Source of the DNA: Candidatus Wallbacteria bacterium
GTDB taxonomy: Bacteria; Muiribacteriota; UBA6191; JACPRK01
DNA: 64,000 nt
Direction: 5' to 3'
Assembly (NCBI GenBank): GCA_016213845.1
Contig: JACQZN010000031.1
Span: 62,001 to 126,000 of the forward strand
Position 1 is the first letter of the stretch, and each line of letters begins with the position of its first letter. Shown piece by piece: positions 38,546-47,540 of the stretch. The position numbers and the translations under genes were made by a program. The notes beneath the pieces were generated by a model. The model worked only from the letters and a program-made list of their open reading frames with translations, ran no database searches and had not been told where the DNA came from.

Positions 38546-40150
38546 TCACCTCTCGTGGGCCACGCGGCCCGCGACGATCGTCATGTCGACCCCGACAGAT
38601 CCCACTCGCTCGGCCGGAGTTGCCAGCAGGTCTCCGCCGAGGACCGCCAGGTCGGCCCAGAGCCCGGGCGCGAGCATGCCTCGATTCCGCTCGTCGCCGC
38701 TCGCCAGCGCCCCGCCGCGCGTGTAGGCGTACAGGGCCTGCTCCAGAGTCACGGCCTGCTCCCTGGCGATCGCGACTCCCTCGGAGTCGAGACGCGTCAC
38801 AGCCGCCTCGATTCCCATCAGCGGCGCGTCGTTCTGCACCACAGGGGCATCCGAGCTCAGCGCCACCAGCAGCCCCGACTCGAGCATCTCGCGGACGGGG
38901 TAGGAGCGCCCGAGCAAGGAATCGGGCAGGTATCGCCGGAAGTTGACGCCGAGCGCCTGAAGGAAGATCGTCTGCGGAACGGCAATCACCCCGAGCCTGG
39001 CGGCGCGCGCCAGCTGTCCCGGGTGCGGCAAACCGAAGTGCTCGATGCGATGACGCATCCCCGCAGTCGACGGGCCCAGCGCGTCAAACGCGCCCAGGAC
39101 CGCGTCAATTGCGGCGTCGCCGATCGCGTGGACGCCGATGCGCAGCCCCGCTGCGTGCGGCTCCCGGCAGAGCTCCACCAGCTCCGCCTCGTCCAGCCTC
39201 AGTAGCCCGTGGCTTTCGCAATGGCGGTACGGCACCGAAAGCGCCGCGGTCGCACCGCTCAGGCCGCCGTCGGCCAGCAGCTTGATCGAGTCGATCCGGA
39301 GGAAGTCGCTCTCGTGACGCTCGGGTAGCGGAAAGGTGGTGGTCCCGCCGATAGGCCGGCGCAGCGCCATCGCGTTCACGCGCACGGGGAGCTTCCGTTC
39401 GCGGTCCATCCTCCGGTAGACAGCCAGCTGCCCCGGGGTCAGCCCGGCCTCCGAGGAGCTGGTCACGCCATGACGCAATTGATGCCGCATCGCGGCAAGA
39501 ACCATCGCCTCGAGCTCCGCGTCCGTCGGCTCGGGAACCAGTCGCGTCACCAGCCCCATCGCGGTCTCGTGCAATTCGCCCGTCGCGGCCCCGGTCGCGT
39601 CGCGCACGATCTCGCCGCCCGGCGGATTCGGAGTGTCCGCGCCGATTCCCGCCAGCGTGAGCGCCCGGGAGCTGGCCACGCCTATGTGTCCGCAGGTCCG
39701 CGTCAGGAAGCACGGCCGGTGTCCGATCGCTTCATCCAGGTCCGTCGCCAGCGGCCTTCTGCCCTCGGCCATCACGGCCTCGTTGTAGCCGCGCCCGACG
39801 ATCCAGCCGTCGCCGGGCAAGCCGGCCGCGAAACTCTGCAGCTTCTCTCTCAGCTGGGGCAGGCTCTCCACCTCGCGGAGATCGACCAGCCCTGTCATCA
39901 GGTGGCCCATCTTCCAGAGGTGCGCGTGCGCGTCGTTGAAGCCGGGGACGACCGTTCGCCCTGCCAGCTCGATCCGGCGAGCGCGGGGACCCGCCATCGC
40001 CAGCACGGCGTCGTCGTCCCCGACGGCCAGCACCCGCCCTGCCGACACGGCCACGGCAGTGGCGCGCGGACACGCCGGGTCCTGCGTCAGCACCGCTCCG
40101 CCCGTCAGGACGAGATCGGCCGTCGCCCGGGAGCTTGCGGTGCCGCGCAT
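38546..40150 (-). CDS. YtcJ-like metal-dependent amidohydrolase
   Basis: The 534-aa protein belongs to the amidohydrolase superfamily (amidohydrolase 3/YtcJ-like). Metal-site motifs are GFNDAHAHLWKMG near 66-78, a conserved HIGVASSRAL, GVHAIGDAAIDAV and RIEHFGLPHP; the late Asp is in ALSSDAPVV. Such enzymes hydrolyse amides, carbamates or cyclic amides. Placed between GABA aminotransferase and semialdehyde dehydrogenase genes, it could release GABA or another amino acid from an amide precursor; this is a guess. ATG at 40150 is 5 bp after the aminotransferase stop. Confidence 0.86.
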   Translation of the reverse strand: MRGTASSRATADLVLTGGAVLTQDPACPRATAVAVSAGRVLAVGDDDAVLAMAGPRARRIELAGRTVVPGFNDAHAHLWKMGHLMTGLVDLREVESLPQLREKLQSFAAGLPGDGWIVGRGYNEAVMAEGRRPLATDLDEAIGHRPCFLTRTCGHIGVASSRALTLAGIGADTPNPPGGEIVRDATGAATGELHETAMGLVTRLVPEPTDAELEAMVLAAMRHQLRHGVTSSSEAGLTPGQLAVYRRMDRERKLPVRVNAMALRRPIGGTTTFPLPERHESDFLRIDSIKLLADGGLSGATAALSVPYRHCESHGLLRLDEAELVELCREPHAAGLRIGVHAIGDAAIDAVLGAFDALGPSTAGMRHRIEHFGLPHPGQLARAARLGVIAVPQTIFLQALGVNFRRYLPDSLLGRSYPVREMLESGLLVALSSDAPVVQNDAPLMGIEAAVTRLDSEGVAIAREQAVTLEQALYAYTRGGALASGDERNRGMLAPGLWADLAVLGGDLLATPAERVGSVGVDMTIVAGRVAHER

Positions 40151-40155
40151 CGGCG

Positions 40156-41508
40156 TCAGCTCGGCCGGACCTGGGCCGCCACGTGGCGGATGGAGCTCCT
40201 CAGCACCTGCAACCCCTCATCCAACTCGCTTTCAGAGATGACCAGCGGCGGCAGCAGCCGCACGCAGTTGCTGTAGAGCCCGGCCCGGATGAGGATCGTC
40301 CCGCCCGCCACGGAGCGCTTGATGACCTCCAGCGTCTCCTGCACAGCAGGAGTCTTCTTCTCGCGGTCCAGCACCAGCTCCACCAGCATCATCGCCCCCA
40401 GGCCGCGGACGTCACCGACCAGGGAGCACTCCTTCCCGAGCTCCTCGAGCGAGCTGCGCATCTGCTGGCCCAGCCGTTCCGCGTGCGCCAGGAAGGCCGG
40501 CTGGCGGATCATCTCGATGGCGGCGATCGCCGCCGCGCACGTCAAGGGCGCGCCGCCGAAGGTGCCGCCGACTCCGCCCAGGTGAGTCGCGTCCACAACG
40601 CTCGCGCGCCCCGTCACCGCGCTGATCGGCATCCCGGCCGCGATCGACTTCGCCGTCGTCACCAGATCCGGCACGACGCCCGGGTAGTGCTCGATGGCGA
40701 ACATCTTCCCGGTGCGTCCGAAGCCCGACTGCACCTCGTCGGCGATCATCACGATCCCGTGGCGGTCGCAAAGCTCGCGAATCTTCGCCAGGAAGGTGTG
40801 GGGGAGGGGAATGAAGCCGGCCTCCCCCTGCACCGGCTCTACCAGGATCGCCGCCACGGCCGAGGGGTCGACGTGGGACACGAAGGCGTTTTCGAGCTGG
40901 GAGCAGCACCAGGCGACGTACTGCTCGGAAGTCATCCCGGCGGGCGTCCGGTAGACGTTAGGCGCCGGCAGCCGGTAGATCTCCGGGGCAAAGGGGCCGA
41001 ACCCCTTCTTGAAGAGGCTGTACTTGCTGGTCAGCGTCATCGTGAGGAGCGTTCGCCCGTGGTAGGCGCCCTCGAAGCAGATGACGGCGGGCCGGCCGGT
41101 GTAAGCCCGGGCCACCTTGACCGCGTTCTCGACGGCCTCGGCGCCGGTGTTGGCCAGGAGCGACTTCTTGGGGAAGTCTCCGGGGACCAGCTCGTTCAAG
41201 AGCTCGCAGACGCGGATGTAGGACTCGTAGGTTGCCACCAGCGCGCACGGGTGGATCATCTCCTGCGCTTGCGCGTGGATCGCCTCGACGACCTCCGGGG
41301 GGCTGTGCCCGACGGCCAACATGCCGATGCCGCCCGCCAGGTCGAGCAGCGTGTTGCCGTCGACGTCCTCCACGACGGCGCCCCGGCCGCGCTTGAGCAC
41401 GACGTCGGTCGCCTTGCCCAGGCCGGCGCAGACGGCGGCGGCGCGCCGGGCGAGAATCTCGCGGCTCTTGGGTCCCGGAATCTCGGTCTTGAGGTGAATG
41501 ACTCCCAC
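40156..41508 (-). CDS. gabT: 4-aminobutyrate aminotransferase-like class III aminotransferase
   Basis: The 450-aa PLP enzyme transfers the amino group of GABA (or a related omega-amino acid) to 2-oxoglutarate. It shows GGIGMLAVGHSPPEVVEA, NTGAEAVENAVKVAR near 120-134, FEGAYHGRT, ILVEPVQGEAGF, IADEVQSGFGRTG and the PLP Lys in TTAKSIAAGMP near 284. GTG at 41508 is chosen as start (GAGGAG upstream, first residues GVIHLKTEIPGPKS usual for the family). A longer frame overlaps the GNAT gene. It is the core of a GABA-to-succinate route with the downstream dehydrogenase. Confidence 0.9.
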   Translation of the reverse strand: MGVIHLKTEIPGPKSREILARRAAAVCAGLGKATDVVLKRGRGAVVEDVDGNTLLDLAGGIGMLAVGHSPPEVVEAIHAQAQEMIHPCALVATYESYIRVCELLNELVPGDFPKKSLLANTGAEAVENAVKVARAYTGRPAVICFEGAYHGRTLLTMTLTSKYSLFKKGFGPFAPEIYRLPAPNVYRTPAGMTSEQYVAWCCSQLENAFVSHVDPSAVAAILVEPVQGEAGFIPLPHTFLAKIRELCDRHGIVMIADEVQSGFGRTGKMFAIEHYPGVVPDLVTTAKSIAAGMPISAVTGRASVVDATHLGGVGGTFGGAPLTCAAAIAAIEMIRQPAFLAHAERLGQQMRSSLEELGKECSLVGDVRGLGAMMLVELVLDREKKTPAVQETLEVIKRSVAGGTILIRAGLYSNCVRLLPPLVISESELDEGLQVLRSSIRHVAAQVRPS

Positions 41509-41536
41509 GGTCAGGATCAGCTCCTCGAGCAGCGTG

Positions 41537-42190
41537 TCAGTCCGGCCGGACGTCGCGGGCGGCCTCCAGGACGAGGCAGACACCGTAGTCGTCGCAGACC
41601 GGGTCGTGCAGGTAGCCCGGGATCAGTCCCCGGATCGAAAATCCGATGTGCATCTGGGCCGTGATCGTCGGATCGGTGACGCGACCCGCGCAGAGCTCGG
41701 CGAAGTAGTCGCGCGCCGACATCTCGTGCTTGCGGGCGCCGTAGCCGCTCATCATCCCGACGGTCACCTGCCCCTCGAGCCCCAGCCGGCGCACGGTCTC
41801 ATGACGCGCCGCGTAGAGGCCGCGCGCCAGGCCGCGCTTGCGGTAGTCGGGCCGGGTGCCGACGTCGGCGCCGTACAACCACTTCCCCTCGGGTTGGTGG
41901 GAGGTCATCCAGCCCCCCTGGATGATGTCGTCGAAGCTGTGGTCGAAGTGCTCGAAGTCGAAGTCGAGCCGGATGGTGCTGGTCATCGCCACGACCGACT
42001 CGCCGTCCAGCCCGACGAACTGCCCGTCGGCGAAGAGCTCGATGTGCTTCAGGTAGTGCGGCGCGCGAAAGCGCTGCTCTGCTGCCAGCGTCGGGAAGAC
42101 CACCTCCTGCAGCCGTTCGAGCTGCTCGGCGTGCTCGGGAGCCGTGGAGGCAATGACAAGGCCCGACTTGAGGATGCGGCGGTAGGTCAT
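41537..42190 (-). CDS. GNAT family N-acetyltransferase
   Basis: The 217-aa protein has a GNAT-like core with the acetyl-CoA loop GADVGTRPDYRKRGLARGLY near 107-126 (the R/Q-x-x-G-x-G/A element is RKRGLA). It lies between the symporter's small partner and the aminotransferase, with 28 bp to the latter. The acceptor may be an amine or amino acid handled by the operon, but nothing in the sequence identifies it. ATG at 42190. Confidence 0.82.
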   Translation of the reverse strand: MTYRRILKSGLVIASTAPEHAEQLERLQEVVFPTLAAEQRFRAPHYLKHIELFADGQFVGLDGESVVAMTSTIRLDFDFEHFDHSFDDIIQGGWMTSHQPEGKWLYGADVGTRPDYRKRGLARGLYAARHETVRRLGLEGQVTVGMMSGYGARKHEMSARDYFAELCAGRVTDPTITAQMHIGFSIRGLIPGYLHDPVCDDYGVCLVLEAARDVRPD

Positions 42191-42248
42191 CGAGGTCGGC
42201 CGACAGCGTACGGAGTAGCCCCGCTCGATTACAAGAGCCGCGTGGCGT

Positions 42249-42455
42249 CTAGGCCGTCCGCGCCTTGCCTGCCCGCCGCCCGAAGTGAAACATCGCGCCG
42301 CCGAAGGCGAGCAGCGCCAGTCCCCATCCGAAGTTCACATTGAGCCCGAGCGACCGCTGGTAGATCGCGGGGTCGGCGACGAGGCCGTAGGCGACCAGCA
42401 TCGCTCCCAGAACTCCGAACATCAGGCCGATCGGCAGACGGATATCGAGTCCCAT
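42249..42455 (-). CDS. Small two-helix membrane protein
   Basis: The 68-aa protein has two hydrophobic helices (IGLMFGVLGAMLVAYGLV and WGLALLAFGGAMFHF) and a basic tail. ATG at 42455 has AGGAGG upstream. It begins 12 bp after the symporter stop codon and is probably a small partner of that transporter. I recall comparable small proteins near SSS symporters, without known function. Confidence 0.75.
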   Translation of the reverse strand: MGLDIRLPIGLMFGVLGAMLVAYGLVADPAIYQRSLGLNVNFGWGLALLAFGGAMFHFGRRAGKARTA

Positions 42456-42467
42456 CGCGACTCCTCC

Positions 42468-44255
42468 TCACCAGAAGACGACGTTGAGCACGAGCGTCAG
42501 CGCCAGCACGATCCCGCCGAGCGGCGCAGGTCGCTCGAACCAGGGCAGGTCGTCTTCAGCAGGGCGCTGGGTCAGCGAGTAGACCAGTCCGACCAATTCA
42601 GATTCGGCTCGCGGCGCCGTGATCAGGCTGACGGCGATCGTGACGGCGAAGCAAACCGACCACGCCAGAATGGCCGTCCAGAAGTTCTGCGCCATCTCGC
42701 TCGGGTAGCTCTCCACCATTCCCAGCCAGCCGCCCTTCACGCCGGCCTCGGCCCCCGACGGCAGCGTCAGCCCGTGGTGCAGCGCTGCGGCGACCGTGCC
42801 TGCGACCAGGCCCGTGAACGCTCCGTGGCCCGTTGCCCGCTTCCAGAACATCCCCAGCAGAAAGGTGGCAAAGACGGGCGCGTTCACGAAGGCGAACACG
42901 AGCTGGAGCATGTCCATGATGTTGTTGAAGCGGGTCGCAACGTAGGCCGCGAGCACCGACAATCCGATGCCGAAAACCGTCGCCATCCGCCCCATCCAGA
43001 GGTAGTGCTCGTCGGAGGCCTGCGGGCGGATATAGGACTGGTAGATGTCGTAAGTCCAGACGGTGTTGAAGGCAGTGACGTTTCCGGCCATCCCCGACAT
43101 GAAGCTGGCCAGGAGCGCCGTCAGGCCCAGTCCGAGCAGCCCAGGGGGCAGGTAGTGCAGGAGCATCTGCGGGATCGCCAGGTCGTAGTCGAGCTGGACC
43201 TTGCCGTTCTTGTCGACGACGGGCCGCCCGCTCTCGTCGAGCTTGGGCGGTACGATGCCGCTCTGGACGCGCGGAGTGGCGACATCGCCCGCCTGGAGCG
43301 TGGGCGGCGCCGAGGGCGCCGGCAGCGCGACGGCGATCAGTCCGGGCAGGATGACGAGGAACGGGAAGACCATCTTCGGTAGAGCCGCGATGAGGGGCGT
43401 GCGCCGCGCGGCGCTGATGGAGTGCGCGGCCATCGCGCGCTGCACCACCAGGAAGTCGGTGCACCAGTAGCCGAAGGACAGGACGAAGCCCAACCCCATC
43501 ACCATCCCGAACCACTCGACGCCCATCGGATTGGTCGAGGCGCTCCCCATCCCTTGCCACGAATGCGCGAACCCGTCGGGTAGCCGGGCCTTCAACCCGG
43601 ACCAGCCGCCGACATCGGCCAGCCCGAGCAGCACCAGCGGCAGGAACCCGGCGACGATCAGGAAGAACTGGAGCACCTCGTTGTAAATCGCGGAGGTGAG
43701 GCCGCCGAGGAACGTGTACGCGAGCACGATGCAGGCCGAGGCGAGGATCGAAAGGTGGAACGCCCAGGCGGCGGGCAATCCCAGCGCCGCGAGTGGCGCG
43801 TCGAGGAGCTTGAGCGTCTGGAGCAGCTTCGCCATCGCGTACATCGAGACTCCGCTCGAGAAGACGGTCATCACCGCGAACGACACGGCGTTCAGCGCGC
43901 GAGTCTTCTCGTCGAACCGCAGCCTCAGGTACTCCGGGACCGAGCGCGCGCGGGAACCGTAGTAGAAGGGCATCATGAATACGCCGACGAAGACCATCGC
44001 GGGGATGGCGCCCACCCAGTAGAAGTGGCTGGTGGCGATGCCGTACTTGGCGCCGCTGGCGGCCATCCCGATGACCTCCTGCGCGCCCAGGTTGGCGCTG
44101 ATGAAGGCCAGTCCGCAGACCCAGGCCGGCAGCGCACGCCCAGCCAGGAAGAAGTCCTCGCTGGAGCGGGTGTGGCGCTTGACGACGACGCCGATCCCCA
44201 GGACGAAGACGAGGTAGACGAGCATGATGGCCCAGTCGATGGCGGAAAGAGTCAT
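42468..44255 (-). CDS. SSS family sodium:solute symporter
   Basis: The 595-aa protein has about 13-14 membrane helices and family features: DWAIMLVYLVFVLGIGVVV in helix 1, SSEDFFLAGRALPAW near 31-45, ISANLGAQEVIGMAASG and the SSS signature region GGLTSAIYNEVLQFFLIVAG. A hydrophilic insert at about 295-345 (VATPRVQSGIVPPKLDESGR) separates helices, as in some glucose/galactose-type members. It imports an unknown solute with Na+. ATG at 44255 overlaps the sirtuin gene by 4 bp. Confidence 0.92.
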   Translation of the reverse strand: MTLSAIDWAIMLVYLVFVLGIGVVVKRHTRSSEDFFLAGRALPAWVCGLAFISANLGAQEVIGMAASGAKYGIATSHFYWVGAIPAMVFVGVFMMPFYYGSRARSVPEYLRLRFDEKTRALNAVSFAVMTVFSSGVSMYAMAKLLQTLKLLDAPLAALGLPAAWAFHLSILASACIVLAYTFLGGLTSAIYNEVLQFFLIVAGFLPLVLLGLADVGGWSGLKARLPDGFAHSWQGMGSASTNPMGVEWFGMVMGLGFVLSFGYWCTDFLVVQRAMAAHSISAARRTPLIAALPKMVFPFLVILPGLIAVALPAPSAPPTLQAGDVATPRVQSGIVPPKLDESGRPVVDKNGKVQLDYDLAIPQMLLHYLPPGLLGLGLTALLASFMSGMAGNVTAFNTVWTYDIYQSYIRPQASDEHYLWMGRMATVFGIGLSVLAAYVATRFNNIMDMLQLVFAFVNAPVFATFLLGMFWKRATGHGAFTGLVAGTVAAALHHGLTLPSGAEAGVKGGWLGMVESYPSEMAQNFWTAILAWSVCFAVTIAVSLITAPRAESELVGLVYSLTQRPAEDDLPWFERPAPLGGIVLALTLVLNVVFW

Positions 44256-45022
44256 GGGGTCGGGGCCTCCGGGGCGCTAGCGAGCAGGTCGATCGCTCTG
44301 GGGACGAGGTCAGAGACGTCCCCCTCCAGTCGCAGCGTGGCGATGGCGTCGTGCTCGGTCTCGCCACGGTTGACGACGGCGTAGGGGTGGCCGCCTTCGG
44401 CTACGATGGCAGGGATGCCGGCTGCTGGGTAGACGGAGAGCGTGGAGCCGAGCGAGAGCGCCATGTCGGCCTTGCGGGCCTCGGTCGCCGCACGGTCGAG
44501 GAGCTCGGAGTCCAGGGCCTGTCCGAAGCTGATGGTGGCGAACTTGAGCCAGCCGCCGCAGGGGCAGAGCGGGGTCGAGCGGCCCTTGCGGAACGTCTCG
44601 ACGCTCGGTGCCGGCTCGGAGCGTCGCTTGCAGGCGACGCACTCGACAGAGCGGTTGGTGCCGTGCAGCTCGAGCAGCTTCCCGGGGGACGTGCCCGCGA
44701 GCTGGTGGAGTCCGTCGATGTTTTGAGTCACCAGCGCCCCCAGCTTGCCGAGGCGCTCCAGACGGACGAGTGCCTCGTGCGCAGCATTCGGGCGGGCCGC
44801 GACGAAGGACTCCCAGCCTTCGGACTTGTAGTCCCAGTATTCGACCCGCTTCTCCTCGCTGGCGAGGAACTCCTGGTAGTAGACCGGCTGGCGCTTCTTC
44901 CAGACGCCCTGCGGGCCGCGGAAGTCGGGGATGCCGCTGCCGGTCGAGATGCCGGCGCCGGTGAAGACCAGGATGCGCCGGGCCGACCGCATCAGGCTCG
45001 CGAGCCTCTCCACCTCGTGCAC
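44252..45022 (-). CDS. Sir2-type NAD-dependent protein deacylase
   Basis: The 256-aa sirtuin removes acyl groups from lysines, using NAD. It shows VFTGAGISTGSGIPDFRG near 17-34, TQNIDGLHQLAG, catalytic His in LELHGTN near 117, and a zinc knot with CVAC and CPCG (the second pair is C-x-C rather than C-x2-C). The GTG start at 45022 gives the usual length; a longer frame overlaps the upstream gene. It overlaps the symporter gene by 4 bp, an unusual partnership that may mean post-translational control of the operon's enzymes. No signal peptide. Confidence 0.9.
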   Translation of the reverse strand: MHEVERLASLMRSARRILVFTGAGISTGSGIPDFRGPQGVWKKRQPVYYQEFLASEEKRVEYWDYKSEGWESFVAARPNAAHEALVRLERLGKLGALVTQNIDGLHQLAGTSPGKLLELHGTNRSVECVACKRRSEPAPSVETFRKGRSTPLCPCGGWLKFATISFGQALDSELLDRAATEARKADMALSLGSTLSVYPAAGIPAIVAEGGHPYAVVNRGETEHDAIATLRLEGDVSDLVPRAIDLLASAPEAPTP

Positions 45023-45047
45023 GCCCGCCAGCCTACCACGGGGCGGT

Positions 45048-45383
45048 TCAGGGCTTGCGCCCGTTCCACCAGTCGGCAAGCGCCGTCCACTTCTGGCTGC
45101 ACCAGCTCTTCGTTCTCGTCCAGAGCGACCCGGCGTTCGCAGCCACCTGGTCGGTCGAGGGGATGTTCTGCGCGATCGACTGGCCGGCGTTGCCCATGGC
45201 CTGGCCGACGAGCGACTTGGATTGGCCCATGATGCCGGGCCGCTCCTTGGTCTGGTCCTGGGCGAGCTTCTCGAGCGAGTCCTTCTGCCCGTCGAGCCGG
45301 GCGTTGGAGTAGCTCTGGGCGCCGGCGGGGAGAGCCAGGGCCATTGCCAGAAGCAACACAAGGGCGGGTCGTGGGGCGGGCAT
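45048..45383 (-). CDS. Exported hypothetical protein, 111 aa
   Basis: ATG at 45383 has AGAGGAGG upstream. The product has a clear signal peptide (ALVLLLAMALALPAGAQS) and a mature, hydrophilic part of about 85 residues rich in Gln, Ser and Lys, ending in a Trp-rich segment (LWTRTKSWCSQKW). No family was recognised. It lies 17 bp after the DUF4177-like repeat gene and 25 bp before the sirtuin gene. Confidence 0.65.
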   Translation of the reverse strand: MPAPRPALVLLLAMALALPAGAQSYSNARLDGQKDSLEKLAQDQTKERPGIMGQSKSLVGQAMGNAGQSIAQNIPSTDQVAANAGSLWTRTKSWCSQKWTALADWWNGRKP

Positions 45384-45400
45384 GGGGACCTCCTCTGAGT

Positions 45401-46459
45401 TCAAGGGGTGGCCGGAGCGGGCCGGCGCAAGAAGAGGCTGCCCGTGCGCAACGCGCATGGACGCCATCCCTGGGCGGCCTCGGAGTCCATGGTCTGGATG
45501 AGTTTCTGGGTCGTGGACGAGAGCATCGCGATCGACGAGAAGCGAATGCTCTTGTGTTGCCAGGCGGCTGGGCCGTCGGAGGGCTCGAGGGTGCGCTCGA
45601 AGAAGGCGAAGTTCTTGCCCATCCCGGTCAGCCCCCAGCGCGCGGCTCCGCGCGAGTCGAGCAGTCCGTCGATCTCGCCGACGGTCTTGAGCGTGATCGA
45701 GTCCATCGCGAACTCGCGCGGCTTGTGCGGGCGGTTTCGGGCGCGCTTGAAGAAGGCGAAGTTGGGGCCGACGCCGCCGAGCTTGCGGCCTTCGCCGCCG
45801 CTGGAGTTCAAGAGAGCGTGAATCTGGTGGGGCAGCCGCAGGGTGATCGACCGGATGTCGTAGGTGGTGTCAATCCGCTCGCCAGCGGCATCTCGCTGGA
45901 AGACGGCGATGTTGGAGCCCAGCGCCAGGAGCTCCCACCCGTGTCCGGCGTGAGTCTCGAGCGCCTGCTTGATCTGGTAGGGCGTCAGGAGCCGGATAGA
46001 GAGGATGGCGGTTTCCCAGACCGGCCTGGGCGCCGCTACGGGCGCCTGGACGAGCCCGCGGGAGGCCCGCGGTTGGGGCTGCGGGAACTCGAGGCCTAGC
46101 GGCTCGCCCAGGGCGGCCAGGACGAAGGCGCGAAGGCCGGTGTCGAGCTCGCCGCTCTGCCGTTCGAACTCGCGGAGCGCCGCCGTGAGCGTGCGGGAAT
46201 CCGGGGAGGCCTTCAGCACGTAGGTCCGGGCGCCCTTCGGCGCACCCTCGTCGCCGTCATGGAGCAACCCCAGGCGCACCCCGCGCTGCGAGTCCCACTC
46301 GACCATGTCGCGCCCGTGGAGCACGAACTGGAAGTGGGCAATTGAACCGTCTTCTTCCTGCCAGACGGTCAGGTCCACCTCGTCGTCGGCAAACCAGCGC
46401 TTCTGCAGGCCAGGATCGGCCTGCTGCACGAACCGCGCGTTGACTTCTGACAGCGACAT
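45401..46459 (-). CDS. Protein with four tandem DUF4177-like units
   Basis: The 352-aa soluble protein has an unassigned N-terminal domain (about 1-125; LTVWQEEDGSIAHFQFVLHG, WDSQRGVRLG). Four repeated units follow at roughly 149-190, 198-240, 250-290 and 302-347. Each has the pattern I(R/T)L...L, a helix of about 12 residues, GxxLxGxGxNxAFFxR. Units 2 and 3 share GPNFAFFKR and GKNFAFFER; unit 4 is degenerate. The units resemble DUF4177, a small alpha-beta domain of unknown function usually found singly. No signal peptide. ATG at 46459. It precedes the secreted protein gene and may head the long GABA operon. Confidence 0.7.
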   Translation of the reverse strand: MSLSEVNARFVQQADPGLQKRWFADDEVDLTVWQEEDGSIAHFQFVLHGRDMVEWDSQRGVRLGLLHDGDEGAPKGARTYVLKASPDSRTLTAALREFERQSGELDTGLRAFVLAALGEPLGLEFPQPQPRASRGLVQAPVAAPRPVWETAILSIRLLTPYQIKQALETHAGHGWELLALGSNIAVFQRDAAGERIDTTYDIRSITLRLPHQIHALLNSSGGEGRKLGGVGPNFAFFKRARNRPHKPREFAMDSITLKTVGEIDGLLDSRGAARWGLTGMGKNFAFFERTLEPSDGPAAWQHKSIRFSSIAMLSSTTQKLIQTMDSEAAQGWRPCALRTGSLFLRRPAPATP

Positions 46460-46526
46460 CTATCCCCGGCGCGCGGACCCGGCCGGCGCCTGGCCGCAAT
46501 TGTAACATCCGGCACCGAAAGCCGCT

Positions 46527-47540
46527 CTAGGGGGCGCCCGGCCGGCCCGCCGCGCGGGGAACCAGCGGCTCCAGGAAGCGCTCGCGGATGAGCGGACGGA
46601 TGAGCGCGAGCACTCCTCGCGTGGCCCGCGCAGCACGCCCGAGCGCCCGCCGGGCGCAGTCCGCCAGTCTTTCGGCGTCCGCGGCGGGTTCTAGCTGGGC
46701 AAGATCGGACAACCCTGGCGATTCGAGCTCCGCCTTCTTGAACCGGCGATCGAAAAAACGGACCGACGCCCCGAAGAGGGGCAGCCCCAGCTCCCGCGAC
46801 CGCTCGGCCACCCGCTCGACCCCTTCGTCGGCATGCCGGAAAGCATCCGCCGCCGTCCCTCGCAATGGCCGAGCGAGCTCGAAGGCCGAATCGTCCATCC
46901 TCCGATGAACCCATCCCTGGAAGAGCGCGTGGTAGTTCGCCATCACGATCGCGGCGGCCGGCGGCTGGTCGCCCGGCAAGAGGAAGACCGGCGCGGAAGC
47001 GCTCGCGTGGTAGGGCTGGGCGGCGTCCTGGGCGTAGTGCATGAGGGAGGCGACATGTCGAAACCCCCAGTAGGGATCGCCCCGGTCGAAGGCGCGCCTG
47101 GCCGCGTGAAAGTGGAGCGAGGCCCGTTCCGCAGCAGCCCCCATCGCCACGTGGGTCAGCGGAAAGTGGACCGAGCAGTCGGGCATCGACGACTGGTGGT
47201 AGCGGCGCGAGGCATGCCCTGCGAGCGGCACCAGGTAGAGCTGCTGCCAGGAGACCAGCATGTCATCGTCGGGTCCGCGGTCGGGCTCGTCTGCGTACCG
47301 CTCCAGCACGGCGCGGGCGGCGATGGTCTCTCCCGGCGTCTCGCCGAGCGAAGGGAAGGCGTACCGTGGGTTCAACGCCTCGAGCGAGTCGGTGCGCGTG
47401 GTCACCGCCAGGGGCGGCACCGCGTCGAGCCAGTCGACGTCGCGAAGCGCCTCGCGCGTGATCCAGTCGTGCCCTTCCCAGGCCGCGGCGTCGCCGCAAA
47501 GAGTCACCGCTGCGAAGAGCGCGAGGACGATCGATCTCAC
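46527..47540 (-). CDS. Secreted zinc phospholipase C/S1-P1 nuclease-like enzyme
   Basis: The 337-aa protein has a signal peptide whose predicted cleavage (DAAA-WEG near 20) leaves an N-terminal Trp. That is the hallmark of zinc-dependent phospholipase C and S1/P1 nuclease, in which Trp1 and a following His ligate zinc. WEGHDW carries the first His, and HYAQDAAQPYHA near 160-171 is the conserved HxxxDxxQPxH-type motif. Other candidate ligands are in HFPLTH. The substrate, phospholipid or nucleic acid, cannot be told. GTG at 47540 overlaps the methyltransferase stop by 4 bp. Part of the NCS1 transporter operon. Confidence 0.78.
   Translation of the reverse strand: MRSIVLALFAAVTLCGDAAAWEGHDWITREALRDVDWLDAVPPLAVTTRTDSLEALNPRYAFPSLGETPGETIAARAVLERYADEPDRGPDDDMLVSWQQLYLVPLAGHASRRYHQSSMPDCSVHFPLTHVAMGAAAERASLHFHAARRAFDRGDPYWGFRHVASLMHYAQDAAQPYHASASAPVFLLPGDQPPAAAIVMANYHALFQGWVHRRMDDSAFELARPLRGTAADAFRHADEGVERVAERSRELGLPLFGASVRFFDRRFKKAELESPGLSDLAQLEPAADAERLADCARRALGRAARATRGVLALIRPLIRERFLEPLVPRAAGRPGAP

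Noticed and set aside
40156-41583. Longer start for gabT at 41583
   Set aside because: It would overlap the GNAT gene; GTG at 41508 has a ribosome binding site and starts with family-typical residues.
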